Shown here: positions 48,801-57,306 of the stretch, one piece after another
How positions within the stretch are numbered: the first letter of the stretch is position 1
How the letters are laid out: every line of letters starts with the position of its first letter
From: Sabellastarte sp. h YS-2021
Lineage: Eukaryota > Annelida > Polychaeta > Sabellida > Sabellidae
Direction: 5' to 3'
NCBI GenBank assembly: GCA_964017235.1
Contig: OZ024934.1
Coordinates: 77,466,706-77,530,705 of the forward strand
DNA: 64,000 nucleotides
Translations under genes and position numbers: made by a program
The notes under the pieces: generated by a model
What the model was told of the DNA's origin: nothing
Seen by the model: only the letters and a program-made list of their open reading frames with translations
Database searches by the model: none

Positions 48801-49687
48801 TGTAAACTGTTGACCAACGGCAAGCAACTACCAGCTTTCCCACTTGAGGCCATGCCGGGAATCGAACCCTGGCCTCAGAGGTGGGAGGCGAGTGTTACCA
48901 CTCTACCACCGTGGCCCCCTGTGTAACCTTGAATACATACCAGAAAAAAAGTATTTATCACTGTTTCTTCTCTCTTTTCTTTTTTCTTTTTCATTTGATA
49001 TTGAAGAAAAAAACTTTTACAGAAATCTCAAGATAAATTTTTAAGCTTTTATATTTGCTAATACCCTTTACCAATGTTCAGTCTCAGCTAGCTTTTGCAA
49101 ATAGGTACAGTAAGACTACATAGGTTTTGCTCAGTATTTTACTTATAACAGAAGCAAAGTGGTGGATAATAAAATAAAATAAACCTTTGTGGTACACATT
49201 TTAAAATTTCATCACTGTAGAAGACAAACACAATCCTTGTCGACCTCGAATTTTAAATAGATTTGTTTCCGGTCATGATAGAATTCAAATTTGTGTACTG
49301 CTCAAGTAACTTTCATTTTTTAATTAAACTGACAAATGATATCTGGATACAGATCATTTAAGTGTATTGCCTGTAATAGGAAAATGAATAATCACCTTTA
49401 CAAACATTTTACTTCAAAAACCAGGATTAAACTGTTTAATGTCCAAATAGGAGTCCAAATATATGCGAATTAACATGCCTAAACAGTTTAATGTCCAATT
49501 ATATGCAAATTAATTTATTTTAACACCTATAAAAGAGTACCATTACAACTCTTACCTTTATTCCACCAAGATATGAGGTTGTTTTTACACCACCACCGCT
49601 GAACACTATATTTTCAAAGTCAAACTCATATTGTTGAAGTTCAGTCAATAGATCTTTTAAGTCTTCTTCATAACATACCACAGACAT
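33860..49687 (-). CDS. Gene 2: patatin-like phospholipase with C-terminal EF-hand, 12 exons
   Basis: Coding exons, in transcript order: 49556-49687, 48208-48355, 46993-47129, 46279-46414, 45400-45495, 44199-44302, 43201-43292, 42329-42485, 41626-41718, 36439-36597, 34514-34609, 33860-34093. GT-AG borders give 1,584 nt, 527 aa, with no internal stop. Phases equal those of gene 1. Exons 5 and 9 are each one codon shorter than in gene 1, and the last exon is 43 codons longer, ending VEDCDDC. Patatin motifs: SGGGVK at 30-35, elbow ATSGG at 60-64 (Ser62) where the family has GxSxG, and VDGG with Asp203. EF-hand loop at 359-370 (DRNKDGRISFDE), plus a degenerate preceding one (LDADKENGITI, about 317-327). 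The expected role is calcium-responsive lipid acyl hydrolysis in the cytosol or at membranes, inferred only. No upstream acceptor precedes the ATG, so exon 1 looks like the true first coding exon. Confidence 0.9.
34365..34455 (+). repeat. SINE-2 fragment
   Basis: CAGTAGCAAGTCTGAGGAAC, then ATATGGCCCTGTCTGTTG and GACATAAAGCCACAACTTT, match the 3' half of SINE-2. Confidence 0.65.
34830..36161 (+). mobile_element. LINE fragment, L2/CR1-like, 5'-truncated reverse transcriptase
   Basis: The frame begins inside the RT: LLDLSGAFDTIDHFLL (about 34.92 kb), then GVPQGSVLGPLLF. A frameshift puts the catalytic YADD (35188-35199) in another frame, and TAG at about 35,284 replaces a Trp codon. The C-terminal part is open again (35,287-36,027), with NPEKTEFIIIG, LDYCNSLLYG, LKKLHWLPIQHRI and PAEWNKLPQTVR. 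The 3' end GCGCTATATAAAACC with an (ATT)n tail is typical of L2/CR1-type elements. Endonuclease and 5' parts are missing. It lies in intron 10 of gene 2, antisense to the gene. Confidence 0.9.
37160..37445 (+). repeat. Tandem repeat in the hAT 5' region
   Basis: Nearly three units of about 100 bp share TGCGATCGTTTT/TGCAATCGTTTT/TGTGATTGTTTT, then TTTATTGTTTTACT-like and CTGTATGGAGT-like blocks. They precede the transposase start and may hold promoter or transposase-binding sequences. Confidence 0.65.
37450..40535 (+). CDS. hAT transposase with BED zinc finger
   Basis: Two exons, 37450-37612 and 38650-40535, with GT-AG borders (TGGTAAGG; TATTTTCAG). The joined frame is 2,049 nt, 682 aa. A BED finger is assembled across the intron: aromatic YVWAHFGF, Cys44, Cys47, His63, His68. 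The RNase H-like core has Asp181 (GLTHDGWTS), Asp245 (LVTDNAANE) and Glu649 (SSERIF). CPTRWNSCLDML is the conserved hAT RW segment, and the C-terminus is the hAT dimerisation region (YLCIPASSVSSERIFSLAG). The length and all key residues suggest a potentially active enzyme that excises and inserts with 8-bp duplications. The intron contains a SINE-2 copy. The start was chosen as the ATG just before the finger; the frame is open further upstream. Confidence 0.93.
38438..38590 (+). repeat. SINE-2 copy inside the hAT intron
   Basis: AGTAGTTAGCAAGTTTGGCA, GGGTTCGACGCTAGCAAGTG and AACCCTGGCTGTTGAATGGG. It is more diverged than the 16.7-kb copy. Confidence 0.8.
41279..41508 (-). repeat. SINE-1 copy, full length, perfect TSD
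   Basis: Flanked by GAATTTTGCAGTA at 41266-41278 and 41509-41521. It lies in intron 9 of gene 2, between the hAT and exon 9. Confidence 0.95.
42015..42110 (-). repeat. Decayed SINE-1-like head
   Basis: GGAACTACCAACTTTCCCAC, then GGTTCAAACCGCTTACC and GTAACCCACTACACCAG, keep the layout of the SINE-1 head and proximal body. Confidence 0.5.
44405..44640 (+). repeat. SINE-1 copy, full length, perfect TSD
   Basis: Starts GGGGCCACGGTGGCGGAGTG, has GGGGTTCGATCCCC and ends with AAATAAATAAATAAATG. The duplication AAAGCATTTTA lies at 44394-44404 and 44641-44651. It is one of the youngest-looking copies. Confidence 0.95.
47680..48150 (-). repeat. LINE C-terminal remnant (L2/CR1-like)
   Basis: The minus strand reads ANGLVSSRLDYYNSFW and LQKFQYIHNSFARIIL, matching VSSRLDYCNSLLYG and LQRVQNALCRII in the LINE at 35.6 kb. 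Then it decays. It lies in an intron of gene 2 between exons 2 and 3. Confidence 0.75.
48691..48918 (-). repeat. SINE-1 copy, full length, perfect TSD
   Basis: Flanked by CTGTGTAACCTTGA at 48677-48690 and 48919-48932. It lies in intron 1 of gene 2. Confidence 0.95.
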
Positions 49688-50699
49688 GTTGTAATTAATG
49701 TAATAATTGTAATAACAAATAATTATATAGCACGGTTTAGTTTGTAATTTGTGTGTTTTTGTGACTTAAACAATGTTTACTCAATCCGTTGGCAACAACT
49801 CTCTCATTTAAGTCTCAATGACAAAGTGGTACTGATCAAATGATCAAGTGCAGCACTAAGTTACATTAATTCCTTTAAATTATCCCATTAGTTTATTTTA
49901 AAGTCATGCATTAGGTTCTATTTAACCACATACAAATGCAAAGAAGACTTTTTAGAAAACTAGAAATACATCTATTTGAGAATACATGTTATTTATACAA
50001 GTAGTTCTTCAAAAATCATGCCAGTTCACAATTTTGTATCTGCAACTTTAATTATTGTCAAATTTAAGCGACAGTTTGCTGTTTCGTTATCTTGGATTTA
50101 GAATCCCAAGAAATCAATCACATCTGCTCACTGTATATAGAACCTATCAATCACACAACATATCTCTATCATGTGATTAAAGTCAATAATATATATTACT
50201 TATATGCCTTTATTCTTTTGTTACAACCTTACGATCATCTGATATTGTAAAATCACATCTGTAAACCTACACAATCAAGAAGGATAATTATCTTAGTGGT
50301 GTATGGTGTTAAAGTTAAATCTAATGAATACATTTATTCCATTTGAAGTAAAGTTAAAATTGTGACCTTTGAGTTAGATATTTAACAAAGTGAAGCACAG
50401 TGGGATGATAATGGCCTCTTTATTGCACTGATTTTATTGGTTTCTCCCAAGAAGCCATAAACACCATTGATCCACTTTCACTAATTATAAACCTAATCGA
50501 TTCTAAAACGCTAAAAATAAGGTACTCTATGCAGCATTTTTATGCTAGATCCTACTGAGAAATGAAAAAAATTACAGCAAATATTGAAATAAATATTGAC
50601 ACCTTACAATATCATACTTAAGTTACAGAATCTGAATCCAAAAGTTAATTCTAATTGGACTTGTATAGAGTTTAATAACACTTATTCAAAGGGGACTCT
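49688..50699. other. Region 5' of gene 2, no feature recognised
   Basis: Very AT-rich. It should contain the promoter and any untranslated leader of gene 2, but no TATA box or other element stands out. Confidence 0.4.
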
Positions 50700-51062
50700 G
50701 AGGCGCAACAGAACCAAAACAGTCAACCAGTTTCAGTAACCATGGACAGAAAAACAGGTCAAACATCACAGAGAACAGCAGGGGGTGAGTAAGACAAAGG
50801 TTGGTATGCCTTGGTGTACAGGTAGGTTTTGAGCTGCTTTCTGAAAGAGTCTAGGGAAGGGGATGCACCAATCTCAGCAAGAAGAGCATTCCAAACAGTG
50901 GGGACATCAAAGCAACACAAAAACCAAACTGTTTGACAGATTTATATATAGAGGGTTGGAACTTTGGAATGACAAGGAAATTGTCACCACTCTGCCTGTG
51001 CCTGTAAGAACTGCTGTGGGTAGAGATATATGGAGCAAAATAGTTGGGAAAGCCAGTTTGAA
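50700..51062 (-). repeat. LINE remnant, 3' side of the Ngaro insertion
   Basis: The minus strand reads VPTVWNALLAEIGASPSLDS and FRKQLKTYLYTKAY, the conserved end of L2/CR1-like ORF2. It continues the reading at 57,569-57,690 across the inserted Ngaro element. Confidence 0.75.
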
Positions 51063-51517
51063 CAGTCCCCCCCCACCCCCGGAAGCCAGAGAAAGACACA
51101 GTGGAGGAATAAATTTTATTTTGATACATACATGATAACTATAGCTAATCATATGTACAGTCCAGCAACAATATACAATGATATATATATAACACAAGTA
51201 AAGGTTTACATTTACTACATCAGATTACATTGCTAAGTGAATAAAGTTACTACGCATGTAAATATAATTAACCAGTTAAACATTACTATGTATTACTTTA
51301 GGCTGATGAATAAAACATGGAGGATTCAAACCCAGGAGACCAAAGGCAGAGGTAACCACTAGGCCAGATAGGCAACCACTAAGGCCAGAATATTGGTACA
51401 GATGGTCAATGGTAGGCCTAAGTATAAATTTTACTGCTGTAATACATCAGCCCTGAATAAATATGAAATAAAATATATGTATATAATCCCCTCACATGTA
51501 TATATATATAAAACCCT
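51063..51517 (-). repeat. Split direct repeat B2 (3' terminus)
   Basis: From CAGTCCCCCCCCACCCCC to the TATATATATAAAACCCT end. About 98% identical to B1. Confidence 0.9.
51290..51385 (-). repeat. tRNA-like segment inside the Ngaro B repeats
   Basis: The minus strand reads TGGCCTAGTGGTTACCTCTG, a box-A match (a second, partial one lies just before it), and then GGGTTTGAATCC, a box-B match with one change. A second copy lies at about 52,070-52,164 in B1. It looks like a captured SINE or tRNA fragment. Confidence 0.6.
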
Positions 51518-51581
51518 AGATGAGACTAAAAACAATAAAATAATGCTAAATGAGCTTAAAAACAAGGAAAGGGAGGGCGGG

Positions 51582-51843
51582 CAATTATTTCCAAGATTTC
51601 CATCCACCCAGTTCACAAACTTTCATAAAAGTGGAGGGAAAAAACAGTTTTGGAGGGAATACAGAGACCTGACCCCTGACCCCCAAAGGTCAGCGAATCA
51701 GAAGTAACCTTACAACATGTGCAACATTTCATAATGACAGTGGGCCCCACCAGGGCTTAAGGTAGGCAACAACAATACCTCCACAGACCCTGGCTTCCAG
51801 GGGTGGGGGACTGACAACCGTGATGCCTGAACACCACTTATGA
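51582..51843 (-). repeat. Split direct repeat A2
   Basis: 262 bp, identical by eye to A1 at 57307-57568, and joined directly to B1. Confidence 0.92.
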
Positions 51844-52297
51844 CAGTCCCCCCCACCCCCGGAAGCCAGAGAAAGACACAGTGGAGGAATAAATTTTATT
51901 TTGATACATACATGATAACTATAGCTAATCATATGTACAGTCCAGCAACAATATACAATGATATATATATAACACAAGTAAAGGTTTACATTTACTACAT
52001 CAGATTACATTGCTAAGTGAATATAGTTACTACACATGTAAATATAATTAACCAGTTAAACATTACTATGTATTACTTTAGGCTGATGAATAAAACATGG
52101 ACGATTCAAACCCAGGAGACCAAAGGCAGAGGTAACCACTAGGCCAGATAGGCAACCACTAAGGCCAGAATATTGGTACAGATGGTCAATGGTAGGCCTG
52201 AGTATAAATTTTACTACTGTAATACATCAGCTCTGAATAAATATGAAATAAAATATATGTATATAATCCCCTCACATGTATATATATATAAAACCCT
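51844..52297 (-). repeat. Split direct repeat B1
   Basis: About 454 bp, next to the end of the recombinase frame. It matches B2 with about seven substitutions or length changes. Confidence 0.9.
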
Positions 52298-52325
52298 CAA
52301 AGGCCCAGTAGAAGTAGGGAAGCAT

Positions 52326-53315
52326 TTATATAATCCGAGCGAAAGTCTGAGCAATTTCTTTACCCGAGGACTTATTTTTCTGGATGTAAGTCCAGACACA
52401 GTCTGAAGACCAGGAGCCGTGTTGCTTGATGGATTGTAGTGAAGCATTTGAATTATAAGCCAGAGTTGCTCCTGACCGACGAAAGGTGTGGAATGTGTAT
52501 TCATTGGGGGGAAAACCTAATTTAACATTTAATTTTGCAAGTACTTTTCTAATCCTAGAGTCAATCAGTACTGACCATTTTCCAGCAGAAAAAATCTGAA
52601 ACAATGGGTCATGTGGGGCAGGATTGTACAAAGTCATAGCTTGCTTGAGAGCTCTAACAGGGCAAAGAATACTAGATTTAAGTCGAGGAAGAGTTATAGT
52701 TTCCACCCTATTTCTAAACTGATTTGTTTCTGACCACTTTATTGACACATACATGACGTGCTTAGAAATTTTAACGTCAGAAGGAGTGAGGTGTCTGGAA
52801 GGATCAAAGACTCCATAAGAGTGAGGTGCCATGTTTGAAATTCTCAAAAAACCAAAGTAAGCAATAAGAAACACGGCTGCAAAGATTTTACCATCAGGAA
52901 TGAAAGAGCATGCAGCAATGAAGGAATGGAGGGTTTGAATTGACATGATAGGTCTATGGGTGACAGATAAGGGTCTAGACATTTTCATAGACTTTAGAAA
53001 ATAACGTATTCTAGGGTGATCCATCAACTCATATTCTAGGCCATATACGACCAGGTTGGCTTTGATAGTGGATACATGATTTGCAATCATATGCACAGAT
53101 ACTTTATTCCATGCTAGGAATTCGAGGAAAGCCATTATGACTGCTAATGATATGCATTGAATTCTAATTTTTGAACACACACAAAACCCTATAAAGTTTC
53201 TAAACAGGAGCTGATAGCACCTCTTCGTCTTAGGCCTAAATGCATCTTTCACTCTTGAGTTTGCTGCACACACGAACCCAGCGATGCGCTTCTGACCTGC
53301 AAACAAAGAGTACAT
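52326..53315 (-). CDS. Ngaro tyrosine recombinase
   Basis: 329 aa. It integrates the circular DNA intermediate by site-specific recombination in place of a DDE integrase. The catalytic set is visible: Arg in YFGFLRISNM, the HxxR box HTFRRSGATL, then HGSW and the Tyr nucleophile in VWTYIQ near the C-terminus. The N-terminal half resembles a SAM-like core-binding domain (FLEFLAWNKVSVHMIANHVS). The frame is open to its stop just inside the border with B1. It starts 23 nt downstream of the RNase H stop, in a different frame. Confidence 0.93.
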   Translation of the reverse strand: MYSLFAGQKRIAGFVCAANSRVKDAFRPKTKRCYQLLFRNFIGFCVCSKIRIQCISLAVIMAFLEFLAWNKVSVHMIANHVSTIKANLVVYGLEYELMDHPRIRYFLKSMKMSRPLSVTHRPIMSIQTLHSFIAACSFIPDGKIFAAVFLIAYFGFLRISNMAPHSYGVFDPSRHLTPSDVKISKHVMYVSIKWSETNQFRNRVETITLPRLKSSILCPVRALKQAMTLYNPAPHDPLFQIFSAGKWSVLIDSRIRKVLAKLNVKLGFPPNEYTFHTFRRSGATLAYNSNASLQSIKQHGSWSSDCVWTYIQKNKSSGKEIAQTFARII

Positions 53316-53338
53316 CTGTTACTACCAGCTTATACAAG

Positions 53339-53761
53339 TTAAATATCATTATTAATATCTAACAGGGCTGAACTAGTGTGAATCCACACTGGGTTTGGAA
53401 TAATCTCTATGAGAGCTCGCATTTGACTTGGTGCATTTCTCCACCTGGACAACAAGTCCGCTGCAGTGTTTTGCTTCCCAGGAACATGCCTATATAATAA
53501 TTGAATATTGTACAGAGCTGCTGCCAGCCACACATTTCTAGCACAAGCGGCCATGAAGGCATCCTTAGTTCTACCAGTATTCAGTACCTGTACTACAGCT
53601 TGATTGTCGCATTTTATCAGTACTTTTTTGTTTTGCCATGTGGGGCCAAAAATTTTGATAGCCACAAGTATGTTTATCATCTCTAGTTGGGTGATATGCA
53701 GGTTTTTATAGTGTTTTTCAATGGGGAGATGGTAGACCTTATTATCACATCTACCACCCAA
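53339..53761 (-). CDS. Ngaro RNase H domain
   Basis: About 140 codons continuing the RT in another frame. DIRS-type RNase H residues are visible: HITQLEMINILVAIKIF (Glu), VLIKCDNQAVVQVLNTG (Asp) and PGKQNTAADLLSRW (final Asp). The frame overlaps the RT frame by 79 nt (53683-53761) and has no obvious ATG. It is therefore either fused to RT by a -1 shift or separated by a mutation near 53,770. It removes the RNA strand during reverse transcription. Confidence 0.85.
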   Translation of the reverse strand: MGGRCDNKVYHLPIEKHYKNLHITQLEMINILVAIKIFGPTWQNKKVLIKCDNQAVVQVLNTGRTKDAFMAACARNVWLAAALYNIQLLYRHVPGKQNTAADLLSRWRNAPSQMRALIEIIPNPVWIHTSSALLDINNDI

Positions 53762-55773
53762 ACCAAGACTTCTTGAATTGGCTTGTGGTCATAAAAGGCT
53801 GTCCCATTGAAATGACGCAAGAAAACCTGAAACCATCTTATATCTCTTCTGAAGTCATGATTGAGAGTGACACTTCTGGCGTCATAATTTGACCTCAATA
53901 ATTCTAGTATTCTGTTGACAAAGAAGCGTGATGGTCTGACGCATTTTTGAATATACATGAGATGGCCTAGCAATGACTGTAACTGGCGTATAGAACAGAA
54001 ACGCTTAGTACTCCATTCATCTACCATTTCACATATGCGTTGCAATTTTTCATCAGGGATGGCAATAGTGCGTCGCACCATGTCAATCTCGACGCCTAGA
54101 CATATAGCCTTAGTACTGGGTGGACATAGCTTCTTTTGGCTAACGTCAAGGCCAAGACGACGCAATAAGTCAAGCAAACAGTGATATGATGCAGATGCGA
54201 CGCTAGGCGTCCCAATCCCGACAAAATCGTCGACGTAGTTTATGACGCTGTACCCCCTCTGACGCATGCCAAAATGTATGGCGTCACTTATGCGTTGGAA
54301 GATTTGCGTCCTGTGACGCGCCCCGAATGGGAGGCAAGTGTCCACGTACGTGACGTCATTCCAGGACAGACCCAACAAGTCATAATCTGACGGGTCAAGC
54401 TTGACGTGATGAAACGCCCGACTTATGTCAATCTTATAGAGGTGGGCACCAGTGCCCAGCCGAGTCAGCTCAGATGTAATGTGATCGACAGAAGGAAAAG
54501 TAAGGGCAAAATCTGTGCCCAGATACGAATTTTTATCTATGCCTGCATTCACAGACAATCCTTGAGGCCATGACAGATCTACTATAACATGCCTTTTGTC
54601 AGATCCAGATTTTTCACGAGTAAGGAAAGGTGAATAGTGACATTTTTCAATGGGATTTTTTGTGAAAGGGCCCAGAATCGCCCCATGGGCAATTTCATCT
54701 TTCAAATAAGCATCTACATGATCAGGGAACTGCACAGCAGAAGCATGATTGTTTCTATCTGAAGATAGTGAAAAATTTCTGTTGTAGTCTAGAGGGAAGC
54801 CAAAGGCTAAGAGTTGTATTAATTGAGTGTCCCAGTAACCCTCCAACATTTCTTGCCAGGCTTGCAAATTGAACTGCGAAGCCACAGGAATTCTACAACC
54901 TAAAAAATTCATTTGACCACTATCTTTTATGTGTTTATGTAGGGCGAATGGTTCAATCACACAATGAGCCGGAATATCACTGATAGGTAACATAATAAAG
55001 TCAGACAGGGGAACAAAGCCAAAATCAAAGTCAGATTGGGCCCGCCATTGATTGAATATCTGTACATTGGTTTCCCCTTTGACACACAATAGTTCTTCTA
55101 ACTTCTTTTTACCTGTTACATTCAAAAATTTGTCATCACAACCATTGATGTCAAACAGTAACACCTTGTCCTGTTTTGACATGTCAGTTTGTTCACCATT
55201 GTTAGTGACACCAATGTTCAATTCATTTTCACCGACCTCAGCCTTTGTGTTGGGATTGGGAGTAATTACACCACCACATTCTTGATGGTTTTGTACCGGT
55301 GCAACAGAGTTTTCAGACCTCCTGACCTTTCCGTCCCTTTTTTGTACATATTTCTGGAGAACGGGAGAAACAACAATATCAGCATGACTTCTGACTTTAT
55401 GTGCGGTTTTACTGTTGATATTTTTAACACACTTCAGATCAGTGGTACTAGTTTCAAACCTATTACCATGAACTTTCTTACCGTGCTGTAAGGACCTCCT
55501 CTTATTGCCTCTGGCCAGTAAGCTTTCAACATTCCTCTTACTCACCTGTGAGTTATAAAACAGTCTCATTCGTACCTCTTTGCACTGGATAGTTTGATCT
55601 TTTGTATGCTCTCGAGTACATGCTTCCCTCACCTTAGGGTAAGTCACCTCCCTACCAGCACTTACCATTGGCATGTTTTTTGACACATTTAAAGTCTTGC
55701 TGCCCAGCCCTAATTTTGCTGAGCAGCCAATTGGTCGTTTTTTGCTACATTTGATTTCTTGGCAAACAGACAA
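53683..55773 (-). CDS. Ngaro reverse transcriptase
   Basis: About 696 open codons. The N-terminal 250 residues have no recognised domain. The RT follows: HVIVDLSWPQGLSVN, LYKIDISRAFHHVKL, DTCLPFGARHRTQIF and the catalytic YVDDFVGIG, then KAICLGVEIDMVRRTI and the thumb/connection region. The first codons lack an ATG and overlap the end of gag by 64 nt in the -1 frame, so expression as a Gag-Pol fusion by frameshifting is plausible. Alternatively it starts at an internal Met about 35 codons in. It copies the element RNA into DNA. Confidence 0.93.
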   Translation of the reverse strand: MSVCQEIKCSKKRPIGCSAKLGLGSKTLNVSKNMPMVSAGREVTYPKVREACTREHTKDQTIQCKEVRMRLFYNSQVSKRNVESLLARGNKRRSLQHGKKVHGNRFETSTTDLKCVKNINSKTAHKVRSHADIVVSPVLQKYVQKRDGKVRRSENSVAPVQNHQECGGVITPNPNTKAEVGENELNIGVTNNGEQTDMSKQDKVLLFDINGCDDKFLNVTGKKKLEELLCVKGETNVQIFNQWRAQSDFDFGFVPLSDFIMLPISDIPAHCVIEPFALHKHIKDSGQMNFLGCRIPVASQFNLQAWQEMLEGYWDTQLIQLLAFGFPLDYNRNFSLSSDRNNHASAVQFPDHVDAYLKDEIAHGAILGPFTKNPIEKCHYSPFLTREKSGSDKRHVIVDLSWPQGLSVNAGIDKNSYLGTDFALTFPSVDHITSELTRLGTGAHLYKIDISRAFHHVKLDPSDYDLLGLSWNDVTYVDTCLPFGARHRTQIFQRISDAIHFGMRQRGYSVINYVDDFVGIGTPSVASASYHCLLDLLRRLGLDVSQKKLCPPSTKAICLGVEIDMVRRTIAIPDEKLQRICEMVDEWSTKRFCSIRQLQSLLGHLMYIQKCVRPSRFFVNRILELLRSNYDARSVTLNHDFRRDIRWFQVFLRHFNGTAFYDHKPIQEVLVWVVDVIIRSTISPLKNTIKTCISPN

Positions 55774-56948
55774 TCTTTTTCTGGGTGTGTTAGAATTCTG
55801 CCCTGAGCAAGACAGTGAGCACAGATGTGCCTGTGAGTTTTCCCATTATTTTCATGATCTTTAGTATGATAACAGGTACCCACCTGGAAAGCTTTACAAA
55901 ACCAGGGTTTTTTGGCTTGATCAGTGGTTTTTTGCCAGGATTGTTTTGGTGGAGCAGTATGACGCTGAGCATGGGCACGCCTGATGCGATCAATTCTCTC
56001 AGTATTAAACCAATCTACCGAACCCCTCTCCATTTCACATAGGAGAACTGCATGGGCTGATTTAGCACTGGACCAACTGAAATCAGTCGCATCCTCCATC
56101 AAATCCCCTAAATAATGAAGCATTTTATCTTTACAATCCCTATTCTGCTCATCAATTATGTTTTTCACAAAACCTTGTATAAACTGGGTTAAGCTCAGCT
56201 GATCATAAGTAACCCTTTGACGGGTGTGACCCCCCAATATGTGCTCATGTGGCCATGCGACTTTTTTATTGACTACTACTTCCACAGGTCCCCCCCTTTT
56301 TGATTTTAGCTTGTGGGCATGGTCATTACCTTTGGGGATGTGGGTTGTGTCCAAATTGTCAAGCGACCGATCAATCTTCTTCTGGACCGACCTTGAGGAC
56401 TTTATATCAATCAAACTGGGGAAATCAGAATCATCAGATGATTCATCTGAACACACAACCTGCTTTTCGCTTTTTGATTTACTGTCACTTTTACCATATT
56501 TACCAACAGTACTTAACTTTCGCTTGTTACTGTCCTTCTTTGGTCTTGATTTCTTGGCCACTCGCTGTTCCACAACATCTAGGCGACTGTTCATTCTCTG
56601 TAATTCATGAAGAATCTTGGCTTGAACACTGCTACTTGCATCTGCTTCTTCATCTGTGTCTGTCGAATCAGCACTGGTGGAGGCACTGAGGTCGCCATGA
56701 CCGAGGGCACCAGGCCCACTAACAAACAAGTCCTTCTTGTGAGTGCTTCCCTTGGTGCTACACCCAGCCGAGGCCAGGCTCTTGGATACGGTTTGACCCG
56801 ACAGACTGTCCCGTACAACACTGTCTTCCTCCACTGTATCATTCGCTGCAGCCTTCTGTTGTTTCTCAATGTTCACAGGGCATTTTTTACCAGTCGGTGG
56901 AAAATGCTTCTTGGTACAAGTAGTGCACCAGTTCTTATTTTTGCCCAT
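55710..56948 (-). CDS. Ngaro Gag-like protein
   Basis: 412 aa from the first ATG of the frame (MGKNKNWCTTC). The N-terminal Cys cluster WCTTCTKKHFPPTGKKC may bind metal. A Ser/Asp-rich linker and a short helical segment (KILHELQRMNSRLDVVEQRV) likely to self-associate follow. The C-terminus has a Cys/His array WFCKAFQVGTCYH...HRHICAHC...HPEKDC, as in DIRS-order Gag proteins, thought to bind RNA. No stop interrupts the frame. It packages the element RNA. Confidence 0.85.
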   Translation of the reverse strand: MGKNKNWCTTCTKKHFPPTGKKCPVNIEKQQKAAANDTVEEDSVVRDSLSGQTVSKSLASAGCSTKGSTHKKDLFVSGPGALGHGDLSASTSADSTDTDEEADASSSVQAKILHELQRMNSRLDVVEQRVAKKSRPKKDSNKRKLSTVGKYGKSDSKSKSEKQVVCSDESSDDSDFPSLIDIKSSRSVQKKIDRSLDNLDTTHIPKGNDHAHKLKSKRGGPVEVVVNKKVAWPHEHILGGHTRQRVTYDQLSLTQFIQGFVKNIIDEQNRDCKDKMLHYLGDLMEDATDFSWSSAKSAHAVLLCEMERGSVDWFNTERIDRIRRAHAQRHTAPPKQSWQKTTDQAKKPWFCKAFQVGTCYHTKDHENNGKTHRHICAHCLAQGRILTHPEKDCLFAKKSNVAKNDQLAAQQN

Positions 56949-57306
56949 TATCAAAATGTATATTAACACACACTGCACTGAAACATATAAGGGAACAACT
57001 CCCCACAGAAATCTGGCTTCCACGGATTCAGAATTAACTTGGCTCAATACAACAAGGGAAAAATAAATAGGTTAGACCGTCCCTTCTGATCTGCCAAGTC
57101 AAGCCTGACGCCGTCAAGAAGACAAAAATCTGATCCACAAGCACAGTCTCCCTCAATAACATTCACAGTTCATGATAATCAGTCCAGAGTTCTTATTATA
57201 TTCACTCCACATGTAGATAAATTTCAGTGACATACAATAAAATTGGTACAATATACATGTCCTATGATAAAATCAATTCGTAAAAACACTAAAACATGTT
57301 GAGAGT

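Noticed and set aside
56239-56966. Plus-strand frames of 119-129 codons over the Ngaro gag
   Set aside because: These are antisense shadows of gag, with no recognisable domains or codon support.
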